Source: Gracilimonas tropica DSM 19535 (lineage in GTDB: Bacteria; Bacteroidota; Rhodothermia; Balneolales; Balneolaceae). Taken from it: a stretch of 55,984 nt of DNA. Under the pieces are notes generated by a model. That model saw only the letters and a program-made list of their open reading frames with translations. It was not told the DNA's origin and searched no databases. The translations under genes and the position numbers were made by a program. Shown here one piece after another: positions 7,458-16,214 of the stretch (its first letter is position 1; each line of letters opens with the position of its first letter). The DNA is taken from NCBI RefSeq assembly GCF_000375425.1, contig NZ_AQXG01000001.1, positions 1 through 55,984 on the forward strand. The letters are read 5' to 3'.

Positions 7458-8896
7458 AACGGAAAGTATATATACGAACTGATGGAAGTGCTGATATAGG
7501 ATTAGGGCATATCGTCCGGTGTATGTCACTTTCCCATATGCTGACAAATGATTTTACAATTCGTTTTTATGCATTAGAAATTCCAGATTCTTTAAAAACT
7601 GAGATCATTCAAAATGGATGGGAAATAACGGATATTGAGAAAGAATCGGATTTTTTAGAATCACTTTGTGGAAAGGAAATCGTGGCATTGGATGGGTATC
7701 AATTTGACTCCGATTACCAAAAACAGATAAAGAGTAAAGGATGCAAATTAGTTTGTATTGATGATTTTCACGATCAGTATTTCTATGCAGACTTAGTGAT
7801 CAATCATGCTCCTGGAGTGTCAAAAGATGATTATGAGGGAGAGTCATATACAAAATATTTATTAGGCCCTGATTATGCTTTGCTTAGGCCAGAGTTTCTT
7901 GATAGTAACTCACAAGCAGAAAAGTGCTCGAAAGGTATAAAGAATATATTCATCTGTTTTGGGGGTGCAGATAGTAAGAATCTTACAGCTAAACTATTAT
8001 CTTGGCTACCTTCAAAAGGTTACACGGTCACCATTGTACTTGGTAATGCTTACAACCATCAAGATGTATTGAATAAAATAAAAGAAGAAAGAAAGGATTT
8101 AGAGATTCATGTCAAAAGCTCTCTTAGTGCGAAAGAGATGAGAAATGAGCTTGAGAAGGCAGACTTAGCTATAGTACCTGCAAGTGGAATTTCATTGGAG
8201 GTATTAGTGGTTGGAGTCCCGGCAATTATTGGACATTATACATCCAATCAAGTTGTGATGTATGAAGGGCTGGTATCTAAAAAAGGATTCTATGCAGCCG
8301 ATGACTTCAGTAAATCTAATTTTTCTATTGCATTAAAAGCTGCCAATGAAAACTATGAGCTTCCCGAACATAAAAACCCTTCCAATATTTCTAAAAGGTT
8401 AGAAAGTGAGTTTAAAAAGCTAAGATCTCAAATTGAATTAAGCGTAAGGAAGGCTACAGAAGAGGACATAGATGATCTTTTTGAATGGGCGAATGATCCT
8501 GTTGCACGGAAAAATTCTTACAGACAGGAGAAAGTTGAATATGCCTCACATGTGAAATGGGTAGTTAATAAACTTAGTGATTCTGATTGTTTGTTTTTAA
8601 TATTTGAGAAAATAAAGAGTCAGAAAATTGGATTTGTCAGGTTTGATATAGATGAACATAAAAATTGGATCATTAGCATTAATGTAGCACCTTCACAAAG
8701 AGGTAAAGGTTACTCAGTAGAATTGCTAAGAAGAGCAGTTAAATATTTCATTAAAATGAAAGGAAAAAGAGTGGTTTGGGCTTATATAAAGAAAGTAAAT
8801 ATTGCTTCAATAAAAGCATTTGAACGTGCCGGTTTTGAAGTTCAGAAAGAAGTAAGCATTAAAGGTGAAGAAAGTATTTTAATGATATGGAAATAG
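7454..8896 (+). CDS. pseG: Bifunctional PseG hydrolase-PseH N-acetyltransferase
   Basis: Two pathway enzymes in one chain of 480 residues. Residues 1 to about 325 are a GT-B-like UDP-sugar hydrolase (PseG): RTDGSADIGLGHIVRCMSL at the start, ICFGGADSKNLT in the middle, and PASGISLEVLVVGVPAI near the nucleotide site; it releases UDP from UDP-2,4-diacetamido-2,4,6-trideoxy-L-altrose. From about 332 (SVRKATEEDIDDLFEWANDP) to the end is a GNAT acetyltransferase (PseH) with the acetyl-CoA loop APSQRGKGYS (about residues 415-424) and NIASIKAFERAGF; it acetylates C4-NH2 before the hydrolysis step. PseH otherwise would be missing from the operon. Overlaps pseF by four bases and pseI by ten. Order of action is H then G, opposite to the order in the chain. 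Confidence 0.93.
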   Translation: MKRKVYIRTDGSADIGLGHIVRCMSLSHMLTNDFTIRFYALEIPDSLKTEIIQNGWEITDIEKESDFLESLCGKEIVALDGYQFDSDYQKQIKSKGCKLVCIDDFHDQYFYADLVINHAPGVSKDDYEGESYTKYLLGPDYALLRPEFLDSNSQAEKCSKGIKNIFICFGGADSKNLTAKLLSWLPSKGYTVTIVLGNAYNHQDVLNKIKEERKDLEIHVKSSLSAKEMRNELEKADLAIVPASGISLEVLVVGVPAIIGHYTSNQVVMYEGLVSKKGFYAADDFSKSNFSIALKAANENYELPEHKNPSNISKRLESEFKKLRSQIELSVRKATEEDIDDLFEWANDPVARKNSYRQEKVEYASHVKWVVNKLSDSDCLFLIFEKIKSQKIGFVRFDIDEHKNWIISINVAPSQRGKGYSVELLRRAVKYFIKMKGKRVVWAYIKKVNIASIKAFERAGFEVQKEVSIKGEESILMIWK

Positions 8897-9927
8897 GAAA
8901 TTTTAAGATCGGTAGTAAAACATTTATAATTGCAGAATTATCAGCTAATCATGGCCATGATAAGTCTATTGCGATTGAAACGGTAAAGGCGGCAAAAAAG
9001 GCAGGGGCAGATGCGATAAAGCTCCAGACTTATCGACCGGATACCATTACTATCGATTGTGATAATAAATATTTTCAAATCAATGACGGCACTCAATGGG
9101 ATGGGAGAACCTTATATGATTTATATGAGGAAGCTCACCTTCCCTGGGAATGGCATGAGGAGCTATTTAAAGTAGCCAGAGATGAAGGATTAACATGTTT
9201 TTCCTCACCATTCGATAAAACAGCCGTTGATTTCCTTGAGGAACTAAATACACCGGCATATAAAATAGCCTCTTTTGAAATACAGGATATTCCGTTAATA
9301 GAATATGCTGCTTCAAAGGGAAAACCTATCATCATGAGTACCGGAATTGCCATGAAAGAGGATATTAAACTTGCTATAGATACCTGCCGGAATGTTGGTA
9401 ATGAAGAAATTATTCTGCTAAAATGTACCTCATCTTACCCTGCTCCAATTGAATTGGCCAACTTGAAAACGATGGTTGATATGAAAGAGCGATTTGGTGT
9501 TGAAGTGGGGCTTTCTGACCATACGCTTGGAAACACTGTTCCTGTGGTAGCGACCAGCTTGGGGGCAAAAGTTATTGAAAAACACTTTATTCTTGATAAA
9601 TCAATAGGTGGTCCTGATGCAGACTTCTCCTTAGACTTGAAAGAATTTAGTTCAATGGTCAAAGCGGTAAGGGACGCTGAAATGGCGTTGGGAGAAGTGA
9701 CCTACGAACTTTCTGAAAAGGTGGAAAAGAATAAGAAATTTGCCCGTTCTCTTTTTGCTGTGAAGGATATTAAGAAAGGGGAGAAATTTACGGAAAAGAA
9801 TGTAAGATCGATAAGGCCAGGATATGGATTGCATCCAAAATATTTAAAGGAAATATTGAAGAATGAAGCTTCGAATGATATTGAAAGAGGTATTCCTATC
9901 ACTAATCAACTTATAGCCAGAAATTGA
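8887..9927 (+). CDS. pseI: Pseudaminic acid synthase
   Basis: Condenses 2,4-diacetamido-2,4,6-trideoxy-L-altrose with phosphoenolpyruvate to give pseudaminic acid. N-terminal NeuB-type TIM barrel (AELSANHGHD at residues 17-26, KLQTYRPDTIT, FSSPFDKTAVDFL, KIASFEI, STGIA, LLKCTSSYPAP, GLSDHTLG, VIEKHFILD) and a C-terminal SAF/antifreeze-like domain from about 285 (FARSLFAVKDIKKGEKFTEKNVRSIRPG). KLQTYRPDTIT is the PseI form of the motif. Length 346 is typical. Completes the five-gene pathway block; the flippase gene starts 28 bases later. Confidence 0.95.
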   Translation: MEIGNFKIGSKTFIIAELSANHGHDKSIAIETVKAAKKAGADAIKLQTYRPDTITIDCDNKYFQINDGTQWDGRTLYDLYEEAHLPWEWHEELFKVARDEGLTCFSSPFDKTAVDFLEELNTPAYKIASFEIQDIPLIEYAASKGKPIIMSTGIAMKEDIKLAIDTCRNVGNEEIILLKCTSSYPAPIELANLKTMVDMKERFGVEVGLSDHTLGNTVPVVATSLGAKVIEKHFILDKSIGGPDADFSLDLKEFSSMVKAVRDAEMALGEVTYELSEKVEKNKKFARSLFAVKDIKKGEKFTEKNVRSIRPGYGLHPKYLKEILKNEASNDIERGIPITNQLIARN

Positions 9928-9955
9928 AAGAGAAATTTATGATCAAGAGAAGGAA

Positions 9956-11158
9956 ATGAAAAAATCACTTCTCTTAAATACTATAGGATCTGTTACTGAT
10001 AAAGGCTTGCCATTTTTTATTGTCTTTATTGCTAATAAATATATGAATACTGATGAGTTTGGGTTTTGGGCTTTGTATGCACAATATCAAATTGCTGTAA
10101 GCACAATTATCTTTAGCCCTATATACAATAAATTTATGAGAAAATTTGGGGTTGGGGAAGAAAGTGTGATAAATTTAAAAATTTATCATTTTAAACTAGT
10201 ATCTGTCTTAACATTAATCAGCGCTTTTCTGTTTGGGTATTTCTACAATATAAGTATCATAGATATGATTTTATTGTTTTTGTATTCATTGTTATTTGTT
10301 TTATATAATTATCTTTCAATACAGTTTAGATTTTTTAGTAAAGAACTATATTATGCTACACATTCTTTATTAAGATTATTTTTAGTGGCTGCCGGGATTG
10401 TTAGTGTTATCTATATTTATGGATCTCTGAAATTAGAAGTTTTACTTTGGCTTCTTATACTATCTCATATTCCAATTTTAATAGCATCGATAAAATATCT
10501 GTCTATAATAATTAAAAAGGGAGATGTTTTAGAATATATTCACTTAGCAGGATATGGAACGACATCTACTTTAATCAATGGAGTAGAAAAATTTACTTAT
10601 TCAATTGTTGGTTTATCTCTGACTGAATTAGGTTATTATAATTTAGTTTACACCCTGTCATCTTCACCAACTATACTTGTTGAGACGTTAAAAAAAACAT
10701 TTCATCCAGATATTTATAAGAATGTTGGAAAGGGAAAATCGATACTTTCTGGATTTTCTAAATTATCTAAAATGCTGTTGTTGCTACTTGCAGTAGGTCA
10801 ATTAATAATACCAATAGTAGCGTATTATATGTTGACTTATTTAAATTTAATTAATGAAGAATTCTATAAATATCCATTTGTCACAGATATTTTAATATTG
10901 TCATTTGGCTTTGTGTTATATAATTACTTTCATTTTGTAAACCCATATTATTTTGGAAATAAAAAAAGCCCTGTATTGATAATTATTCAATTGTTTTCTG
11001 TGACTGTTTTCATTCTCTTCAGTTTAATGTTGGCATTATTCTTTACTGATCTAAACAGTTTAAGATCTGTTGTAATATCAAAATCAGTAATGATTTCTTT
11101 AGTTTTCATTTTGAGCTTTACATTTTATAAAGTTACAACAGCGAGAAAGACTAAATGA
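9956..11158 (+). CDS. wzx: O-antigen/polysaccharide flippase, locus 1 (Wzx-like)
   Basis: Integral inner-membrane protein of 400 residues with about twelve hydrophobic segments, beginning KKSLLLNTIGSVTDKGLPFFIVFIANKYM, the usual opening of Wzx/RfbX flippases. It would move the lipid-linked repeat unit from the cytoplasmic to the periplasmic face. No catalytic motif exists in the family, so the call rests on length, topology, opening and location between the pse genes and the glycosyltransferases. A purine-rich GAGAAGG lies just before the ATG, one of the clearer ribosome-binding sites here. The gene is very AT-rich (12 of 60 G+C in the row at 10321). It overlaps the next gene by four bases. 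A second flippase lies at 34.3 kb. Confidence 0.8.
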   Translation: MKKSLLLNTIGSVTDKGLPFFIVFIANKYMNTDEFGFWALYAQYQIAVSTIIFSPIYNKFMRKFGVGEESVINLKIYHFKLVSVLTLISAFLFGYFYNISIIDMILLFLYSLLFVLYNYLSIQFRFFSKELYYATHSLLRLFLVAAGIVSVIYIYGSLKLEVLLWLLILSHIPILIASIKYLSIIIKKGDVLEYIHLAGYGTTSTLINGVEKFTYSIVGLSLTELGYYNLVYTLSSSPTILVETLKKTFHPDIYKNVGKGKSILSGFSKLSKMLLLLLAVGQLIIPIVAYYMLTYLNLINEEFYKYPFVTDILILSFGFVLYNYFHFVNPYYFGNKKSPVLIIIQLFSVTVFILFSLMLALFFTDLNSLRSVVISKSVMISLVFILSFTFYKVTTARKTK

Positions 11159-12375
11159 ATTATAAATTAAAAGATTGCTTCAGGTATACCGAGGAAAGAT
11201 TTAACGATTATGCTGAACTATCATATCATATTCCACAGATTATTTTTAACACATTATATTATGCAATAAAAATACTTCATATTTTTGGTGTTTCGAGGCT
11301 TTTAAAGTCAATGGCTACTAAACAAATTTCAAAATTTGATTTAAGTAATGATGAAGTTGTTAAATTTGTATTAACTAAAAACCAGTTTCAAGTTGCCGAT
11401 TTTATAAATAAAAATAGAATTGATTATCCAATTATTGGATTAGGTTTTTCACACAAAACGGTAGATCTGAGCATAAACAAAGTTCAGCTTTTACTTTTCT
11501 CTTTATATTCTTGGGATAAAATTGAATATCTTTATAGAGAAGCTAAAAGTGATGACTTGTTGTTAAAAAATAATATCAGGTTATTCGAGTTTATTGGAAT
11601 ATCAAACGTTTTGGATTTGCTACCGAATTTCAAGGTGGCCATTAAATTTAATGATCATGGCCCACACAGTACTTATCTCTTTGATAAGTTGAAAGAGAAG
11701 AATACAAAATGTGTATTTATTCAGCACTCCACTACCGGTAAGTATATGCCTAATATTTTATATCATGATCTCAATTATTTGTTTAGTCAACAATCAGCAG
11801 AACATTATGATAATAAAGACAATCGTGTTAGATTCATTTTGGGTTGTGACCTTAGGATAAAAAAATTAGAATTTGAGATTACACATGAAAGTGAAGGCAA
11901 CGCAATATTAATTGCTACAAATGAATTAGATAGGTTAGAACCTGTCATAGAGTGTATCGAAAAGCTTAAAAAAGCATTTCCTGAACGGAAAATTATATAC
12001 AGACCTCATCCAAGAGACAAAAGAAAGCTAAAAACTAATTTGGTTGATGAAATTTCTAATAAGAAACTTCCTGTCGATTTAGCTCGTTCAGAGATGGTTT
12101 TAACTAATGAAAGTGGGATAGCATTGGAAGCATTGGCTGTGGGTAAATTTTTTTATAAATGTTCTTTTTTTTCAAAGAATATTGATAATTATGGTTTTTT
12201 AGAAAATGAATTAATTCAAAATCATTTTCAGAATATCGATGAATTGATTAAAGCAATAAGTAACAAAGAAATTACTTATAGCAAATCTAAATTACAGCAT
12301 TTTGTAGGGAATTTGGATACATTCAATGAAACGATGATTTTTTTAAAAATGGAAATTAATCAATTAAAATCATGA
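11155..12375 (+). CDS. Putative GT-B type glycosyltransferase (candidate pseudaminyltransferase)
   Basis: Protein of 406 residues, not assignable by an obvious named family. Features seen: a soluble chain with one weakly hydrophobic stretch near residues 25-50, KFNDHGPHSTYLFDKL near 165, VFIQHSTTGKYMPN near 190, IIYRPHPRD near 280-288, and LTNESGIALEALAVGKFFY near 320-338. A HP motif followed by a Ser-containing loop near the C terminus recalls GT-B enzymes such as capsule Kdo/sialic acid transferases and CDP-glycerol transferases. Because it lies next to a complete CMP-pseudaminate pathway, it is a reasonable candidate for the transferase using that donor, but this is inference. Overlaps both neighbours by four bases. 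Confidence 0.5.
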   Translation: MNYKLKDCFRYTEERFNDYAELSYHIPQIIFNTLYYAIKILHIFGVSRLLKSMATKQISKFDLSNDEVVKFVLTKNQFQVADFINKNRIDYPIIGLGFSHKTVDLSINKVQLLLFSLYSWDKIEYLYREAKSDDLLLKNNIRLFEFIGISNVLDLLPNFKVAIKFNDHGPHSTYLFDKLKEKNTKCVFIQHSTTGKYMPNILYHDLNYLFSQQSAEHYDNKDNRVRFILGCDLRIKKLEFEITHESEGNAILIATNELDRLEPVIECIEKLKKAFPERKIIYRPHPRDKRKLKTNLVDEISNKKLPVDLARSEMVLTNESGIALEALAVGKFFYKCSFFSKNIDNYGFLENELIQNHFQNIDELIKAISNKEITYSKSKLQHFVGNLDTFNETMIFLKMEINQLKS

Positions 12376-13166
12376 AATACTTTATATCTGAAATCAAATA
12401 CAAACTCAATGAGTTTTTGCAAGCAAATCCAGAGGGCTCTATCTATAAAGATGTTAAGAAGAATGGGTTATCTTTATTAGAAGGATTTCTAACTGAAAAA
12501 AAATGTGAAAAGCTTAAAAATAGTTTTGATAAAACGTTAGAACAAAATTCTGAACTTTTTTGGAAAGACAATACAGATAGCGATGTTCGTTTTTTTGGTA
12601 TTGATCTTTTAAATGATGACTTTAAAGAACTTTTTCAAGATGATAGATTGACTGAGGTTTTTAAAAAATACATTGACCAGTTCAAACGGTATAGATTTAT
12701 AATGGCTAATAGAACCAAGTTTGTTCCAGGAAATGAAGGAAGTGGTGGGGGGTGGCACAGGGATTCTATCAATAGAAGACAGTTAAAGTATATTGTATAT
12801 CTAAATGATGTCACAGAATATAACGGTGCATTTGAATATCTCGCTGGAACCCACAATGCATCTGACAAATTTAAGATCAATAATTATCTTGGAATTTCTA
12901 AATCAGAAACTAGATATAAAGATGATGAAATCAATAAAGTCAAAGAGAAGTTTCCCGAATATAAATCAGTAATTTGTGAAGCCAAGAAAGGTTCAGTGAT
13001 AGTTGTTGATACGAGTGGGATTCATAGGGGAAGACCTCTTAATGAGGGTCATAGATATGCAATAACTCAATATATGAGTGATACTGAAATTTCGGATGGC
13101 TTAAAAAAGCAAATTAAACTAGAAGTTGAAAACAAGTACTATTTAGATAAATTTGCAAAGAATTAA
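12372..13166 (+). CDS. Phytanoyl-CoA dioxygenase (PhyH)-like Fe(II)/2-oxoglutarate oxygenase
   Basis: 264 residues with the non-haem iron triad of the PhyH superfamily: His129-x-Asp131 in GWHRDSI and distal His218 in SGIHRGRPL, with Arg221 two residues beyond for 2-oxoglutarate binding. The jelly-roll strands between are recognisable (LKYIVYLNDVTEYNGAFEYLAGTH). Such enzymes hydroxylate or oxidise small molecules; the substrate here is unknown. Lying between a putative glycosyltransferase and the Wzy candidate, with overlaps on both sides, it probably modifies a sugar or a substituent of the locus-1 glycan. Not a usual O-antigen gene. Confidence 0.8.
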   Translation: MKYFISEIKYKLNEFLQANPEGSIYKDVKKNGLSLLEGFLTEKKCEKLKNSFDKTLEQNSELFWKDNTDSDVRFFGIDLLNDDFKELFQDDRLTEVFKKYIDQFKRYRFIMANRTKFVPGNEGSGGGWHRDSINRRQLKYIVYLNDVTEYNGAFEYLAGTHNASDKFKINNYLGISKSETRYKDDEINKVKEKFPEYKSVICEAKKGSVIVVDTSGIHRGRPLNEGHRYAITQYMSDTEISDGLKKQIKLEVENKYYLDKFAKN

Positions 13167-14433
13167 ACTTTCAAAAAGTGCCTACAGAGTGTGGGGGATA
13201 GTTTATATTGTGTTTTTTGTTGTTCCGATGATTGCACATTTATACTCACCTGAGGCATTTTCATTATATTTTTCAGAGTATGACCATATTGAGAATAGCT
13301 TATATGTAGTTTTGTTTTTTGTTATAACTGCTATTTTCTATAAACAAAAAGTGTATTTGCCTTTAATTTTCAAGAAGATTCCAAATCTATATGAAAAAAG
13401 ACTGTTAGTTTATTTACTAGTTTTACTTTACTTATTCTCTTCCGTATATTTTTCATTAAAATATGGTATAAATTTTAGGCATAAAAGCAATCTTTCCGAA
13501 GAAGGTTTTATACCAATTATGTTATTTGCTTTGTCAATATTGTCAAAAAATTATTTGTTGTATTTAATATTTAAGAAAATTTTTGGATTTACGATTAAAG
13601 CGAGAGAGAAAATTGTTGTTACAATAATAATATTTTCAATTATTATGTCGTTCAATGCTAGTCAAGATGTGCTATTTATTGGTGCTGGACTTTTATTACT
13701 TTTTAATAGTTTAAATTTTGTATGGAAGAACAAATCCATTAATAATTTTAAAAATGTAATAAAAGATCTTAATTATAAGATTATTCTTACATTGATTTCT
13801 GTCTTGGTGGTGTTGGGAGGGTTTTTAAATAAAAGAGGATTTGAAGGGACGGTTGATTTATTAAAAAAGGAAAATATATCGAATACTCTCTTAATTACAA
13901 TACAAAGAATAAGTGTGCATTATTTTTCAGTAATTGTTAATGCGGAATATTTGGAATCTGATGAAGAGGAGAAAGTACTCTCGGGGATGTTTGAGAAAAT
14001 TAAATATAGAGGATGTGTATTAATAGGAAATGATTGCAGAAAAACTGATGTAGGAAGTGTTAGTAATTTAAATGCAGAAAGAATAAATCCATATCAAGTA
14101 AGGGTTGATGCTGGTGCTACACCAGGTCTTATAGCGTCAGTTTTTTTCTTCCCTAATTTATTAATCGGGTATTTATTTGTGACTATGTATTGGGTATTCT
14201 TGATGTCCTTATTTTCCCATGTTTTAAATAATAGGTTCGATCACTTAAGTTGGTCGGGCGCAGTGCTAATCGCATTTTTATCGCTTATAGTTTTTTTCCC
14301 AAGTCCTGTTGATATGTTAAATATATTTTCAAAACCATTCATCGGATTTATTTCATTTTATTTTACTTGTCTTTGGTTTATTAATCTAAAGAAAAAACAT
14401 GAATCGATTTTAATTTTTAACTCACAAGCTTGA
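13153..14433 (+). CDS. wzy: Polytopic membrane protein, candidate O-antigen polymerase (Wzy)
   Basis: 426 residues with about ten to eleven hydrophobic segments and one large hydrophilic loop (about residues 245-325, containing RGCVLIGNDCRKTD and NPYQVRVDAGATPG), the topology expected of Wzy polymerases, which join repeat units in the periplasm. Wzy proteins share little sequence, so the call relies on topology and the lack of another candidate in locus 1. Starts at TTG and overlaps the oxygenase gene by 14 bases; no ATG nearby would keep the first membrane helix. The next gene also starts at TTG, overlapping its stop. Confidence 0.6.
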   Translation: MQRIKLSKSAYRVWGIVYIVFFVVPMIAHLYSPEAFSLYFSEYDHIENSLYVVLFFVITAIFYKQKVYLPLIFKKIPNLYEKRLLVYLLVLLYLFSSVYFSLKYGINFRHKSNLSEEGFIPIMLFALSILSKNYLLYLIFKKIFGFTIKAREKIVVTIIIFSIIMSFNASQDVLFIGAGLLLLFNSLNFVWKNKSINNFKNVIKDLNYKIILTLISVLVVLGGFLNKRGFEGTVDLLKKENISNTLLITIQRISVHYFSVIVNAEYLESDEEEKVLSGMFEKIKYRGCVLIGNDCRKTDVGSVSNLNAERINPYQVRVDAGATPGLIASVFFFPNLLIGYLFVTMYWVFLMSLFSHVLNNRFDHLSWSGAVLIAFLSLIVFFPSPVDMLNIFSKPFIGFISFYFTCLWFINLKKKHESILIFNSQA

Positions 14434-15254
14434 AAATTGTAAATTTCATACATATTGGGCCGGGAAGAAGTGGGACAACATATATTTATGAAGCTTTAAA
14501 GCATCATAATGATATTGTTTTACCAATAATCAAGGATCTTAATTTTTTTAATGAGAATTATAAAAAGGGAATTGATTGGTACCACTCTAAATTTGATGAT
14601 GTAAAATCAGGGAAATACGGCGAACTCTCAAATAAGTATTTTTACAATAATAAGGTAGCAGAAAGAATCTATAACTATAATCATGACATTAAAATAATTA
14701 CGGTTTTAAGAAACCCATACGAGTTTATTTTATCAGCGTATAACTATAGAAAAAAATCTGGAGAATTGCCCCCAGAAATCAGTTTTATCGAAGCCGTATC
14801 TCAACAACCGGATTTACTTAAAAATTGTGAATATGAAAGGTTACTAAATCCCTACATAAATAAATGGGAATCTGATAAACTTTTTATAAGATTATTTGAA
14901 GATTTTAAAAATGATCAAGCTAATTTCTTTGATGATTTAGCTAAATTTTTATCAATAGAGAAATTTTCTCAATTACCGGAGAAGAAAGTAAATCCGAGCG
15001 GTAAACTGCGTTTTGGTTTTTTATGGAAAGTTGCAAATTGGAGTGCTAATAAATTAAGAGAACTTGAATTTTATAGAATCATGAATTTTGCTAAACACAA
15101 TTCATTTATAAGAAAGATTGTCTATAAAGATAAAAACAGGGAAGATGATATAACTGAAAATATATTTTCTAATGAATTGATTGCTCAAATTAATTCCGAA
15201 ATTGAAAAGTTAGAAAAATTACTTAATAAAGATTTAGGGGATTGGAAAAAATAA
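14430..15254 (+). CDS. PAPS-dependent sulfotransferase-like protein
   Basis: 274 residues resembling the sulfotransferase superfamily: 5'-phosphosulfate loop GPGRSGTTY (residues 10-18) and 3'-phosphate segment VLRNPYEFILSAYNY (about 92-106). It would transfer sulfate from PAPS to a hydroxyl of a glycan, or possibly to another small substrate. Starts at TTG overlapping the Wzy stop and ends immediately before the next ATG (TAAATG). No PAPS-making genes are in the window. Sulfation of an O-antigen-like glycan would add negative charge beside pseudaminate; the target is an inference from context. Confidence 0.8.
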   Translation: MKIVNFIHIGPGRSGTTYIYEALKHHNDIVLPIIKDLNFFNENYKKGIDWYHSKFDDVKSGKYGELSNKYFYNNKVAERIYNYNHDIKIITVLRNPYEFILSAYNYRKKSGELPPEISFIEAVSQQPDLLKNCEYERLLNPYINKWESDKLFIRLFEDFKNDQANFFDDLAKFLSIEKFSQLPEKKVNPSGKLRFGFLWKVANWSANKLRELEFYRIMNFAKHNSFIRKIVYKDKNREDDITENIFSNELIAQINSEIEKLEKLLNKDLGDWKK

Positions 15255-16214
15255 ATGACCAATAAGATAACTGTTATTTGTCCAGTATATAATGAAGAAA
15301 GTTATATAAAAGACGTATTAGAATTTTGTGTAAAATCTGAACCTAAAAACAAAGAGATTATATTTATTGATGGAGCTTCGGAAGATAAAACGGTAAATAT
15401 TATAAGGGAATACCAAGCAATTTACGATAACATCAATTTGTATCATAATCCTGATCGATATGTTCCTTTTGCTCTAAATAAAGCCTTAAAATATGCAAAA
15501 ACCAATTTGATTGTACGGATAGATGCTCATACAAAGTACGCTGATGATTATTTCTTGACTATTCTAAAAACATTTGATGAAATAGATGCAGATATTGTGG
15601 GGGGACCCTATCGAATAGCATATAAAAATCAGTTCCAAAAAGTTGTAGGAATTGCTATTTCAAGTAAGGTAGGGGTTGGTGGCAGTAAGGTGCACGATAT
15701 TAGCTTTCGTGGATATGTTGATAGCGTGGCATATGGGGCTTGGAAAAAAGGGTTATTTGATGATATCGGTTACTTTGATGAAAGATTAATGCGTAATCAG
15801 GATGATGAACTTCATTACAGGGCAAAAAGCAAAGGGAAAAAGATTTTCTTGAATCCTGATATTAAACTCTGGTATTATCCTAGAGAAACTTATTCTTCAT
15901 TATTTCGACAATATTACCAATATGGCTTATTTAAACCCTTAGTTATAAGAAAGGTGAAATCAGAAATAAAACTAAGGCATATAATTCCATTATTATTTGT
16001 TATTTATTTATTTGTTTTACCTATTAGTATAATGTTGTTTTCTATTTATTTAGTTATTCCTTTATTGATTTATTTAGTCCTAATTTTAGGGTTTTCTTTG
16101 ATACAAAAGGAAATTAATTTTTTGGATAAAATGAAATTAGTAATTATTACTTTTCTTATTCATTTTGGATATGGACTTGGTTTTTTACTTGGGATTAAAA
16201 AGTTATTTAAATGA
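15255..16214 (+). CDS. Family 2 glycosyltransferase with C-terminal membrane segments
   Basis: 319 residues. GT-A domain: ITVICPVYNEESYI at the start, IIFIDGASEDKT near 35-46, metal-binding IDAH (about residues 92-95), GGPYRI, and the acceptor motif DERLMRNQDDELHYRAKSKG near 170-190. The last 70 residues form two or three membrane helices, as in ExoA-type succinoglycan glucosyltransferases. It probably adds a sugar to the lipid-linked intermediate on the cytoplasmic face; donor unknown. Directly abuts the sulfotransferase gene and overlaps the aminotransferase gene by four bases. Confidence 0.85.
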   Translation: MTNKITVICPVYNEESYIKDVLEFCVKSEPKNKEIIFIDGASEDKTVNIIREYQAIYDNINLYHNPDRYVPFALNKALKYAKTNLIVRIDAHTKYADDYFLTILKTFDEIDADIVGGPYRIAYKNQFQKVVGIAISSKVGVGGSKVHDISFRGYVDSVAYGAWKKGLFDDIGYFDERLMRNQDDELHYRAKSKGKKIFLNPDIKLWYYPRETYSSLFRQYYQYGLFKPLVIRKVKSEIKLRHIIPLLFVIYLFVLPISIMLFSIYLVIPLLIYLVLILGFSLIQKEINFLDKMKLVIITFLIHFGYGLGFLLGIKKLFK

